From JBBRLA01 sp038231615 (GTDB lineage Bacteria > Myxococcota_A > Polyangia > Palsa-1104 > JAEUJZ01), in NCBI GenBank assembly GCA_038231615.1, contig JBBRLA010000453.1:1-7166 (forward strand): a stretch of 7,166 nucleotides of DNA. The letters run 5' to 3'. Below the pieces are notes generated by a model, which worked only from the letters and a program-made list of their open reading frames with translations, made no database searches and had not been told where the DNA came from. The position numbers and the translations under genes are program-made. Positions 1 to 6,265 of the stretch are shown here, piece by piece. Within the stretch, counting starts at the first letter, position 1; each line of letters opens with the position of its first letter.

Positions 1-69
1 CTCCAGCCGCACCGCCTCCTTCCCGAGCAGGTCGACGGCCGGAAGCACCTGCAAATGCCGTGATGCCAT
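1..69 (-). CDS. hisA: HisA N-terminus (partial): ProFAR isomerase of histidine biosynthesis
   Basis: Read on the minus strand from the ATG at 69-67, the 23 visible codons give MASRHLQVLPAVDLLGKEAV and then RLE, running off the left edge. The LPAVDLLGKEAVRL stretch is the first beta-strand and loop of the HisA (beta/alpha)8 barrel. The family usually shows a form of IPAIDLxxGxxVRLxxG, and the Asp of the AVDL motif (residue 13 here) is the conserved catalytic aspartate of strand 1. HisA isomerises the phosphoribosylformimino-AICAR phosphate intermediate (ProFAR to PRFAR) in the cytoplasm. The start is set by the motif position, since HisA proteins begin only a few residues before this strand. 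No clear Shine-Dalgarno precedes it, and the gap to the divergent TrpR-like gene is only 22 bp, so a leaderless or very short-leader mRNA is likely. TrpF and PriA share a related barrel start, so PriA is an alternative name, but HisA is the simplest reading. Confidence 0.82.
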   Translation of the reverse strand, partial: MASRHLQVLPAVDLLGKEAVRLE

Positions 70-91
70 GGTAGTATGCTAAGACACAACG
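70..91. promoter_or_regulatory. Shared divergent control region, hisA / TrpR-like gene, with TAG-N4-CTA dyad
   Basis: Only 22 bp separate the two divergent start codons. The gap contains TAGTATGCTA at 72-81, an imperfect dyad with outer TAG/CTA arms. It supplies -10-like hexamers both ways: TATGCT (75-80) towards the plus gene and TAGCAT (81-76) towards hisA, the latter ending 6 nt before the hisA ATG. TrpR-family proteins bind short dyads with CTAG-type arms, so this may also be an autoregulatory operator. The layout is seen directly; promoter and operator function are inferred. Confidence 0.4.
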
Positions 92-262
92 ATGGCGGAG
101 GCTCCACACACCGAATGGGAAACGACCGAGACACGAGATCTCTTCGAGACGATCGTCTCGCTACGGACGACGGACGAGGCGGCACGCTTCTTCCGGGACC
201 TCTGCACCCTGTCGGAGCTGGAGGCGATGACGCACCGCTGGCAGGCGGCACAGCTGGTCGAC
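92..262 (+). pseudogene. TrpR-like (YerC/YecD family) repressor, N-terminal fragment, broken at about 251-262
   Basis: From the ATG at 92, about 57 codons closely follow the YerC/YecD branch of the Trp-repressor superfamily. They include RDLFETIVSLRTTDEAARFF (residues 15-34), then RDLCTLSELEAMTHRW and QAAQLVDG. In the family this continues into the helix-turn-helix, typically with a GAST-A-T-I-SRV core and a glycine-rich tail, giving about 100 residues. Here family similarity stops at QLVD. The frame stays open to 2314, but only because it runs antisense to the WD40/HEAT gene, so that extension is not protein-like. The fragment keeps the dimerisation helices but lacks the DNA-reading part, so as written it could not act as a normal repressor. 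YerC-type proteins have been linked to histidine regulation in Gram-positive bacteria, and hisA lies divergently 22 bp away, which fits that role. The break is either a genuine rearrangement or an assembly artefact. Confidence 0.75.
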
Positions 263-1807
263 GGCGAACACCCGCACGTCCGGGTCCCCATCGGTCAGCC
301 TGGAAGCAATCAGCCCCGGGACCAGCGGCGAGGTCTCCCGCAGGGGCACCAGCGAGGAAAGCGCCTCCTTGCGCAGGTCGGGATACTTCGAGTCAAGCGC
401 CGCCCGCAACGGCCCAATCGCATCCGCGCCCGCGGTACCGGCCCCGGCATTCGATCGTTCAATGGCCCGCAGCGCGTCCAGCGCCGCCCGCCGTGCCGCG
501 GGGTTTTCGTCGTCCAGGCGTTCCCGCAGGGCGGGCCGCGCCTCCTTGCGCTGGCGCCGTCCCAGCTCGCTGGCAATGAGCGCCCGCAGCTCCGGCTCCC
601 GGTCCCCGGAAAGCGCCCCGAGCAGGAGGTCCAGCGCCTCAGGCTCGTCCAGCTCCGAGAGGGCCCGGATGGCCGCCTCCCTGGCGGGCCGCTGTCCTTG
701 CAGGGACGCTGTCAAAGCATCCAGCCCGTGCTGGTAGGTGACGATCTTGTCCTGGGCGTCGTCCGCGGGGGGCGCCCCCTCCAAGTCCAGCGGGAAGCGC
801 CAGATCGTCCGGGCCTCCCCACCGGCGAAGACCGCGCCGATGCCGGCCTTCTTCCCGGCGGACGAGTGCGGCGGCGCGAAGGCCAGCGCATGCACCGCCT
901 TGCTGCCGGCGGAAAGGGTCCGTGGCTTGCGCCGGTCGCCCAGGGAGTACACCTTGATCTTCCCCCCAAGGCCCGCGGCGAAGATGCGCTCGATCGCCTC
1001 GCCTTCGTCATTGGGCTTCTCGACTGCTGGAGGAAGGAGCAACGACAGCACCCCGCCGGCCAGGCCGCTCTCGTCGGCACCGCGGGTCTCGCAGTCGATA
1101 GCGCCGACCAGGTACCACACCCGCACCGTGCCGTCCTCGCCGCCGGAGACCAGGCGCCCATCGCCGGTGAAGGCCAGGCACAAGACCGGCCCCTGGTGGC
1201 CCGGCATCTCGCGTCGGTCCCCGGTCTTCAGCGCCAGCGAGCGCACCACCCCGTCGTCCCCCGCCGCCGCCAGGTACTCCCCCGGGGCGTCGATGCCCAA
1301 CGCCCGCAACGGCTCGGCCGACAGGGTGTATTCGACGACCTTCTTCCCATCGGCCACCGAGAACCCGCGCACCACGCCGTCGGCGCCGCAGGTGAAGATC
1401 CGCCCACCCGCCGGGTCCGCCGCCACCCCGGTGCATGCGGCCTTGTGGGCGGCCACCGCGCGCAGCTCCTGCCCGCTCTCGCTCTCATAGACCCGCAAAA
1501 AACCGTCCGCCCCGGCCGCAGCCAGATGAACACCGCTGCCAGATGCGACCAGCGCCAGCCCCAGCACCGGCGCCGGTACCCCGATGGTCAGCAGCTTCTT
1601 GCCCGCGGCGTAATCATAAACCGTGATTTCGCTCTGCGGCCTGGCCCCCGCCCGGGTCCCGCCGATGCACAGGAGCCGGGCGCTGGCGCACAGGGCGCGC
1701 AGCTTCTCCATATGCCCTATCAAGTGCGGCAGGTTGGGCGCTTCCCCAGCGCCTTTCCCCTTCCCGTACTTCGAGAGGATGCGCTCGCGATCTTCCTGGG
1801 TTGCCAT
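161..1807 (-). CDS. WD40 beta-propeller plus HEAT-repeat protein, 3' end disrupted
   Basis: As written this reads 548 residues from the ATG at 1807-1805. That ATG overlaps the TGA of the upstream gene (TGATG), which fixes the start and implies translational coupling. Residues about 45-340 form WD40-like blades: LLCIGG (46-50), HLAAAGADGFLRVYE (94-108), IFTCGADGVVRGFS (137-150), YLAAAGDDGVVRS (178-190), LVSGGEDGTVRVW (219-231) and IFAAGLGGKIKVYS (275-288). Residues about 370-519 are HEAT/Armadillo-like helices, for example REAAIRALSELDEPEALDLL, DDENPAARRAALDALRAIE, DSKYPDLRKEALSSLVPL and DGDPDVRVFAVDQL. HEAT homology ends at DQL (residue 519, bases 251-253). The last 29 residues are antisense to the TrpR-like fragment and are probably not native, so the real protein is likely longer. 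No signal peptide, membrane segment or catalytic motif is visible. I infer a cytoplasmic protein-interaction scaffold acting with the adjacent 922-residue protein. Its exact role is unknown. Confidence 0.85.
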   Translation of the reverse strand: MATQEDRERILSKYGKGKGAGEAPNLPHLIGHMEKLRALCASARLLCIGGTRAGARPQSEITVYDYAAGKKLLTIGVPAPVLGLALVASGSGVHLAAAGADGFLRVYESESGQELRAVAAHKAACTGVAADPAGGRIFTCGADGVVRGFSVADGKKVVEYTLSAEPLRALGIDAPGEYLAAAGDDGVVRSLALKTGDRREMPGHQGPVLCLAFTGDGRLVSGGEDGTVRVWYLVGAIDCETRGADESGLAGGVLSLLLPPAVEKPNDEGEAIERIFAAGLGGKIKVYSLGDRRKPRTLSAGSKAVHALAFAPPHSSAGKKAGIGAVFAGGEARTIWRFPLDLEGAPPADDAQDKIVTYQHGLDALTASLQGQRPAREAAIRALSELDEPEALDLLLGALSGDREPELRALIASELGRRQRKEARPALRERLDDENPAARRAALDALRAIERSNAGAGTAGADAIGPLRAALDSKYPDLRKEALSSLVPLRETSPLVPGLIASRLTDGDPDVRVFAVDQLCRLPAVRHRLQLRQGAEVPEEACRLVRRP

Positions 1808-4575
1808 CAGCCTTGCTCTCCGGTCCCGACCGCCAGGCCGGGGTGCGCGTGCCGCAGCCGCGACAGCGCCGCCAGGCACGCCTGCCACTCGCCGCGGGCC
1901 AGGGAGCCGGTGAACTCACTCAGCACCGGGGCCACCAGGTGGGCGAAGGCGGCGTCCTTTTCGCCCAGATCGCGGACCATCTCGATGACGTTGCGCTTGG
2001 CCTCGCTGGCCGGGATGTGCCGTCGCGGCCCGCCGTCGTCCCGCGGCTCCATGCTCCGGCCCGGGGGCAGCCCGAAGAGCACCCGGCGCAGGAACGCCCG
2101 CAGGGCCTCGACGTCGGCAAAGCGCCCCGCGGGGCCGTCCGACGCGGGGGTCAGGTCCAAAACCTTGCCCTTGTGGGCCGTGGGCCGCCACCCAGGCGGC
2201 AGGTGCGTCGGGCGGTGCTTCTCCCACAAAATCCGCACCGAGAAGAGCCGCACCTCCCGGTCGGGGCTCTCCATCAGCCAGGCCAGACGCTCGGCACCGC
2301 CAAGCCGCCCGTAATGTCGCCGGATCAGCTCCATCCCCACCTCGCGGGTCGAACGCTTGCGGCTCTCGGTGAAGGCGAAGATCCGCCCCGGGTCCAGCTC
2401 GTCCGGCTTCAGCGTGACCGCAAGGTCCGCCCCCGGCTCTCCCGCCTTCAGCGTCGCGTCGTAGGCCAGGTTGCGCACCTCCTTGGCATCGCTCTCCGCC
2501 AGGTCGTAGACCCGCGTGTGGTAGCCCCAGCGGCGCAGGTCCGCCCGGGTGATCGAAAGAGCGAAGCGGCGCACGTCCGCGCGCGTATCGAAGAGCGCCG
2601 GCCAGATGCGCTCGGCGGTGTAGGCCGCCCGGGGAAGCTGGGGCGAAAGGTGCAGCGCCTTGGCCTCGGGCTGCTCCGCCCCGATGCCCGGGTGGTGGCA
2701 GCGCAGGTAGGTTTGGGCGAAGACCCGCACCGGCTCCGGCTCTTTGTCATTTTTACCCGTGGCCAGGGCGAAGAGCCGGGCGATCCCGCCCTCCTTGTCG
2801 CCAGCTTCGCTAAAATCTTCGGCCTTCATGTGCTGAAGCAGGTAGCGGTGGGCGAACTCGTGGAGCGTCGGGTCGGCCCGGCGGGCCAGCGCCAGCAGCC
2901 AGGGCAGCGTCAGGTCCCGCGGGCGCACCAGCTTGGTGTTCTGCAAAAGCTGCAACGCCAGCGCCCGATAGCGCGAATTGAACACCAGCCCCTTGATCCG
3001 CTCCACGTCCAGCCCGGGAAGCGATTCGGCCTTTCGCAGCCACTCCGACACGGTTTCGCCGATGTCCTCCCGCACCACCGCGGAAAGGAGCCACGCCGCC
3101 CCGACCTCGGCCAGTGGGTACTTGCTGAGCGCCTCGGTGGCCAGCTCCATGGCGTGCTCGTGCTCCCAACGGTTTTCCGTCAGGCGCGGGTCGTCGAGGA
3201 CCTTGCGCCAGAACGCCGCCCCCAGCTCCCCCGGCCGGTACTTCTTCTTCAAATACTTGTCCGCCCAGTCGTGGCGCTCGTCACCTCCATAGAGCATGTC
3301 GATCAAAAAGCCCTCGGACAGCTCGCCCCGCTCGAAGGACTCGTTGAGCGACTTGTCGGCCCACTTGGCGGTCTCGTCGTAATCCAGGAGCCGGCCCAGG
3401 AACACCACCCCCAGCGCCCGCGGGTCGCGCCCGGAGAGCGCCGCCGCCGCGAAGGTCTTGGTGTCCTTGTAGTCGGCCAAAAGAAGGTCCGCCAGCCGCC
3501 CCGGTTCCAGGTCCTGTGCATGGGCGCGGGCGTACTCGATGGCATAGGCCCGGGCCTTGGCGCTCGGCGACGTCAAGAGCGAGAGCACCGTGTCGTGCAG
3601 CCCCAGGTCGCGCAGCTTGCCCTGATGCAGATCCGGCGAAGCTTGCAGGGTCTCGACCAGAAACTCGTGTACCCCAGAAAGAGGCCGCAGAGAAAGCCGC
3701 GCCAGCCAGGCCGGCGTGGCGCCGCGCAGCTTTTCGGGAAAATCCTTGCGCAATCCCTGGATGGCAAAGCGGGCCGGCGGGTCCGCCTGGCACGTCTCCA
3801 ACAGGAAGAGCAGCGGGTCGGCGGAGCGCTTCCACGCATCGGGGAAGGCGCGGTGCTTCAACAGATCGTCGGGCAGCTTGCCAGTAAAGCGATAGGGCGT
3901 GAAGTTCTTGCGCGAATCGCCGCACAGGACATGGCTCAGGATGAACGCCTGCCCGGGGCGCACGCCGTCTTCATAGTGGCGCAGCACCTGCACCGCGAAC
4001 TGCGGATAAAGCTCCGGCACCTGCGCCCCCAGATGCCGCAGAAAGCGCCACGCCCGCCGACGCAGGTACACCAGCGTCGCCTGGGTCACCTCGCAAGAGC
4101 GGGAACTGGAAGCCTCCTTGTCGAAGCGCCAGGCCAGCACGCCGAACATCTCCGCGTCGAGACGCTCCTCCGAGAGCTTGTAGATGCGCTTGAGCCCGGC
4201 CCACATCCCGAAGCGCAGGGTGGCCTCCCGGGCGATGTGCACCAAGGCCGCCCGCCCGGCGTCGCTGCCCTTGTGGTACATCTCGACCAGCAGCGCGGCC
4301 AGGGCGAAGCGCGGGGGCGGCGGCAGGTCGGGCTGGGACAGAAAGCGCGTCCAGGCGGCGTGGGCCTCCTTGCGGCGCTGGTTCCGCGGCTTCCACTCCA
4401 AGGCGCTGGAGCGCAGGGTCGAGGAGAGCTGCGACACCGTGAAGGCCCCCTCGGGGACCTTCTCCGGTTCCGGGTCCGACTGCTCGATGAAGGCGATGAC
4501 GGCCCCGGCGAGATCGGGCGAGTCGCTGCCTGCGAGGAGCCGGAGGTCCCCAAGCTCTATCTCATGCGCGTCCAT
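1807..4575 (-). CDS. Large alpha-helical / HEAT-like repeat protein of unknown function (922 aa)
   Basis: This is an intact 922-codon gene. The ATG at 4575-4573 has a Shine-Dalgarno-like GGAAGGGG (complement of 4583-4590) seven bases upstream. The protein is almost all helical and charged, with no signal peptide, membrane span, Walker motif or metal cluster. HEAT-like helical pairs are clearest at about 334-351 (SPSAKARAYAIEYARAH), 661-679 (LFDTRADVRRFALSITRAD), 693-710 (AESDAKEVRNLAYDATL), 738-756 and 768-786 (MESPDREVRLFSVRILWEK). Residues about 128-200 carry LKRIYKLSEERLDAEMFGVL, WRFD, then YLRRRAWRFLRHLG. From memory this block resembles large bacterial proteins that pair HEAT-like repeats with WGR domains, but no WGR domain is visible here. 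The downstream WD40/HEAT gene is coupled through a TGATG overlap, so the two are probably made in fixed proportion and act in one complex. Such HEAT/WD40 scaffolds occur near AAA/MoxR and VWA genes in some multicellular bacteria. None of those partners is in this window, so that link is speculation. Confidence 0.85.
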   Translation of the reverse strand: MDAHEIELGDLRLLAGSDSPDLAGAVIAFIEQSDPEPEKVPEGAFTVSQLSSTLRSSALEWKPRNQRRKEAHAAWTRFLSQPDLPPPPRFALAALLVEMYHKGSDAGRAALVHIAREATLRFGMWAGLKRIYKLSEERLDAEMFGVLAWRFDKEASSSRSCEVTQATLVYLRRRAWRFLRHLGAQVPELYPQFAVQVLRHYEDGVRPGQAFILSHVLCGDSRKNFTPYRFTGKLPDDLLKHRAFPDAWKRSADPLLFLLETCQADPPARFAIQGLRKDFPEKLRGATPAWLARLSLRPLSGVHEFLVETLQASPDLHQGKLRDLGLHDTVLSLLTSPSAKARAYAIEYARAHAQDLEPGRLADLLLADYKDTKTFAAAALSGRDPRALGVVFLGRLLDYDETAKWADKSLNESFERGELSEGFLIDMLYGGDERHDWADKYLKKKYRPGELGAAFWRKVLDDPRLTENRWEHEHAMELATEALSKYPLAEVGAAWLLSAVVREDIGETVSEWLRKAESLPGLDVERIKGLVFNSRYRALALQLLQNTKLVRPRDLTLPWLLALARRADPTLHEFAHRYLLQHMKAEDFSEAGDKEGGIARLFALATGKNDKEPEPVRVFAQTYLRCHHPGIGAEQPEAKALHLSPQLPRAAYTAERIWPALFDTRADVRRFALSITRADLRRWGYHTRVYDLAESDAKEVRNLAYDATLKAGEPGADLAVTLKPDELDPGRIFAFTESRKRSTREVGMELIRRHYGRLGGAERLAWLMESPDREVRLFSVRILWEKHRPTHLPPGWRPTAHKGKVLDLTPASDGPAGRFADVEALRAFLRRVLFGLPPGRSMEPRDDGGPRRHIPASEAKRNVIEMVRDLGEKDAAFAHLVAPVLSEFTGSLARGEWQACLAALSRLRHAHPGLAVGTGEQG

Positions 4576-4582
4576 CCGTTGG

Positions 4583-4590
4583 CCCCTTCC
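4583..4590 (-). promoter_or_regulatory. Ribosome binding site of the 922-aa gene
   Basis: The minus strand reads GGAAGGGG, then seven bases, then ATG at 4575. This purine run supports the chosen start over any internal ATG. It differs from canonical AGGAGG but is the only SD-like run in the leader. Confidence 0.55.
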
Positions 4591-4618
4591 TGACTTGTGG
4601 CATGACTATGGGACATAC

Positions 4619-4648
4619 TTGGTACCGCCGATCGCCAATCGAAGTCAA
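4619..4648 (-). promoter_or_regulatory. Candidate sigma-70-type promoter of the HEAT / WD40 pair
   Basis: On the minus strand TTGACT (complement of 4643-4648) matches the -35 consensus at five of six bases. After 18 bases comes TACCAA (complement of 4619-4624), a weak -10. Transcription would begin near 4612, giving a leader of about 37 bases that contains the Shine-Dalgarno. The -35 is convincing and the -10 is not. The 124-bp gap from 4576 to 4699 holds no clear terminator for the lipoprotein gene upstream, so read-through from it is also possible. Confidence 0.35.
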
Positions 4649-4699
4649 CTGTGGACGGCGGGTTTGCGGACGGACGTTCCTTGCAGCGGCCGGATGCTT

Positions 4700-5842
4700 T
4701 TATTGCAGGGTCACGCGCACCACGGCGAACTCGCTGCCGAAAAAGGTGCCGTTGGGGCGCGAGTAGGTGACGTAAAGGATGCGCCCGCCGTCCTGGGAGT
4801 ACCCGGGCTGCACCAGCGCGTCGTAGGTCCAGCCGCCGTCGTTCTGCTTGTGGTCGGCGATAAAGAGGCGCGTCTGATCGGACCATGGGCCGGTGAGTGC
4901 GGGGGCGGTGCGATAAACCACCTCGTTGGAGAGCGGCGCCGAGTAGGCCGCCATCCACGTCGCAGCGTGGAGGTTGTAAAACACGCGCATGTTCAAGGCG
5001 CCGTCGAAGAGCGGTTTTGCCTCGGACAGGGCCGACCAGGCGCCGCCATTCCAACCCTGCCACGCGCCCCGGTCCAGCGCCTGTGCCAGCGGCACCCGCG
5101 AGAGCATGCACGAGTAGCCCAGGCCGTTCTTCTGGCAGGCGAAGCCATAAAGCAGATCGGGATCCTTATCATCAAGCAGGATCTCGCTGCCCCAGGCGGG
5201 TTCGTCCTGGCAGAAGAGCAACGAGGGGTGGTCCGGGCAGGTGTAAAGGTCCGGGCGGCTGGCGATGCCGTTGGCGTCGGTCCACACGGCCAGCGACTGT
5301 CCGACCCCGTGGAAGTTGAAGGCGCCCGGCTCGGCGTAGACCAGCCCATAAGAGAGGAGGGCGCGCTTCCGGGCGGCGTCGTATACCGCCGGGCCGGGCC
5401 AGGCGGCAAAGCGCGCGCCGCACGGCTTTTGCTGGCAGGGGTCGCCCCGATGGGCAGCGATGATGGCGGCCTCGGTGGCGGTGGGCGGCACCAGCGTCTG
5501 GGGCGTACCTTTCTTGTCGGTGGGCTCGGTCAGGCCGGCGATGCCGTGGGAGGCGTCGAAGCCGGGCGCGATGGCGAAGGAATTGGGGTGAAAGGTGGAG
5601 CCGTCGACATCGGCGACCGTGACGAAGCTGTCGCCGAAGATCCACACTGCGTGACCGAAGAGGCTCGCGCTCCAGCCGCCATCGCGGCCGACGATGAGCT
5701 TCGACTGGCCCAGCAGGCCGATCTCCTGTGCGTCGACGACGACTACCGCGGGCGGGGTGCCGCAGGCGCCCAGACTGAGCAGGCAGGACAACAAAAGGAC
5801 GGCCCGGCCCCCGCGGGTTTGGGATCTCTGGCGAACGCGCAT
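4700..5842 (-). CDS. DUF4185-like secreted beta-propeller lipoprotein (380 aa)
   Basis: I place the start at the ATG at 5842-5840, giving MRVRQRSQTRGG, a basic N-region, then a hydrophobic stretch VLLLSCLLSLGAC ending in a lipobox (LGAC, Cys27). It is therefore probably exported by Sec and lipid-anchored. The mature part begins with low-complexity PPAVVVVDAQ. Next come QSKLIVGRDGGWSASLFGHA and VWIFGDSF (about residues 47-73), the signature opening of DUF4185-type and glycosidase-like five-bladed propellers (usual form DGG-S-WxFGDT). Later blades include LLSYGLVY, DPDLLYGFAC, NLHAATWMAAYSAP, ALTGPWSDQTRLF and GGRILYVTYSRPNGTFFGSE. Six cysteines (136, 141, 202, 211, 236, 245 from this start) lie in loops and could form three disulfides after export. 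The biochemical role is unknown. Sugar or surface-polymer binding or hydrolysis is the family-based guess. It has its own promoter and is preceded by terminators, so it is probably its own transcription unit. A GTG at 5860 would add six residues but overlaps the promoter. Confidence 0.8.
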   Translation of the reverse strand: MRVRQRSQTRGGRAVLLLSCLLSLGACGTPPAVVVVDAQEIGLLGQSKLIVGRDGGWSASLFGHAVWIFGDSFVTVADVDGSTFHPNSFAIAPGFDASHGIAGLTEPTDKKGTPQTLVPPTATEAAIIAAHRGDPCQQKPCGARFAAWPGPAVYDAARKRALLSYGLVYAEPGAFNFHGVGQSLAVWTDANGIASRPDLYTCPDHPSLLFCQDEPAWGSEILLDDKDPDLLYGFACQKNGLGYSCMLSRVPLAQALDRGAWQGWNGGAWSALSEAKPLFDGALNMRVFYNLHAATWMAAYSAPLSNEVVYRTAPALTGPWSDQTRLFIADHKQNDGGWTYDALVQPGYSQDGGRILYVTYSRPNGTFFGSEFAVVRVTLQ

Positions 5843-5850
5843 GGCCAGGT

Positions 5851-5859
5851 AGTGTAGCA
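5851..5859 (-). promoter_or_regulatory. Extended -10 promoter of the lipoprotein gene, probably leaderless
   Basis: The minus strand reads TGCTACACT (complement of 5851-5859), an extended -10 of the TGnTAnnnT type, ending eight bases before the ATG at 5842. Transcription would start about at the ATG, which explains why no Shine-Dalgarno is present. The -35 is weak: GGACCG lies at about 5874-5879. If correct, the in-frame GTG at 5860 cannot be the start. Confidence 0.45.
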
Positions 5860-5880
5860 CTGCGCGCCGCCGCCGGTCCT

Positions 5881-5901
5881 GAAAAGCCCGCGGGTCGCGG
5901 G
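5881..5901 (-). terminator. Terminator-like hairpin with T-run, upstream of the lipoprotein gene
   Basis: On the minus strand the bases read CCCGCG-ACC-CGCGGG and then CTTTTC. This is a 6-bp all-GC stem with a 3-base loop followed by four T. The orientation is right to stop transcripts coming from the pilin gene, as a back-up to the hairpin at 5947-5982. Confidence 0.5.
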
Positions 5902-5944
5902 ATCGCAGATCAGCCGATCAGCAGCACCTGCCGATGCACGAGCG

Positions 5945-5982
5945 AAAGGCCCGGTCCCTCGCTGGTGACGAGGGCCGAGCCT
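5945..5982 (-). terminator. Rho-independent terminator of the pilin gene
   Basis: The plus strand shows AGGCCCGGTCCCTCG (5947-5961), a 7-base loop and CGAGGGCCGAGCCT (5969-5982). These pair in a long stem with one bulged T and one non-Watson-Crick position. On the minus strand the stem is followed by TTTCGC. It lies about 30 bases after the pilin stop codon. The T-tract is short, so termination may depend on the strong stem. Confidence 0.55.
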
Positions 5983-6012
5983 TGGGTGCTGACGGAGGCG
6001 GGGTGTCGCGGG

Positions 6013-6198
6013 CTAATTGCCGCCGCCCAGGGGGTTCTTGTTCAGGGCGTTCTTGGCGTCGTCGGCGGCCTTGTTGGCGCCTTCCTTGATGAGGCCACCG
6101 ACCAGCAGGATTACGGCCAGGCCCACGCAGATCAGCAGGGCCTTCTCGGCGCCTTCGAAACCAGCTTCGTCAGACAGGAAGTTGCGGATGGTCTTCAT
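6013..6198 (-). CDS. Flp-type class III prepilin-like small protein (61 aa)
   Basis: The ATG at 6198-6196 follows AAGGAG with a six-base spacer, a strong ribosome site that fixes the start. The leader MKTIRNFLSDEAG is short and mixed-charge. It is followed by FEGAE, so cutting after Gly13 would put Glu18 at +5, the hallmark of type IV and Flp prepilins. One hydrophobic helix follows (KALLICVGLAVILLVGGLI, 19-37), then an amphipathic tail GANKAADDAKNALNKNPLGG and a final N. The mature product would be about 48 residues, typical of Flp pilins. These are processed by a TadV-type peptidase at the inner membrane and assembled by Tad machinery. No tad, cpa or peptidase gene is near, so it is an orphan whose pilus genes lie elsewhere, or a pilin-like membrane peptide with another role. 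A sigma-54 promoter precedes it and terminators follow it, making it monocistronic. A longer N-terminus to 6384 is open but lacks pilin features and overlaps the promoter. Confidence 0.8.
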   Translation of the reverse strand: MKTIRNFLSDEAGFEGAEKALLICVGLAVILLVGGLIKEGANKAADDAKNALNKNPLGGGN

Positions 6199-6204
6199 GG
6201 GGAT

Positions 6205-6213
6205 CTCCTTTGT
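6205..6213 (-). promoter_or_regulatory. Strong Shine-Dalgarno of the pilin-like gene
   Basis: The minus strand reads AAAGGAGAT then CCCC then ATG at 6198. This is the best ribosome site in the window and decides the start of the 61-residue protein. Confidence 0.7.
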
Positions 6214-6265
6214 CGTCGTTGCAGCGCCGGGGCGCCGTGTTTCGTTGCTCTCGGATAAAGGACAT

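Noticed and set aside
257..262. SalI-type site GTCGAC at the left break as proof of a cloning chimera
   Set aside because: The hexamer is common in GC-rich DNA and another copy lies at about 31-36. It is compatible with an artefact but does not show one.
92..2314. 740-codon plus-strand open frame read as one protein
   Set aside because: Only the first 57 or so codons look like a family. The remainder is Arg/Pro/Gly/Gln-rich sequence antisense to the WD40/HEAT and HEAT genes, as expected in GC-rich DNA.
1801..4593. 930-codon plus-strand open frame
   Set aside because: It lies exactly opposite the 922-residue HEAT-like gene. Its composition is repetitive, with no recognisable domain, whereas the minus frame has coherent repeats, a ribosome site and a coupled neighbour.
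4184..5857. 557-codon plus-strand open frame
   Set aside because: Antisense to the lipoprotein gene, which has a signal peptide, lipobox and family motif. The plus frame shows none.
5908..5921. Direct repeat GATCAG-CC-GATCAG
   Set aside because: Only two six-base copies between two terminators; easily chance.
6224..6235. Palindrome GCGCCGGGGCGC in the pilin leader
   Set aside because: The loop would be two bases and the sequence is simple GC. It is not convincing as a riboregulator, though it could form a minor structure in the mRNA.
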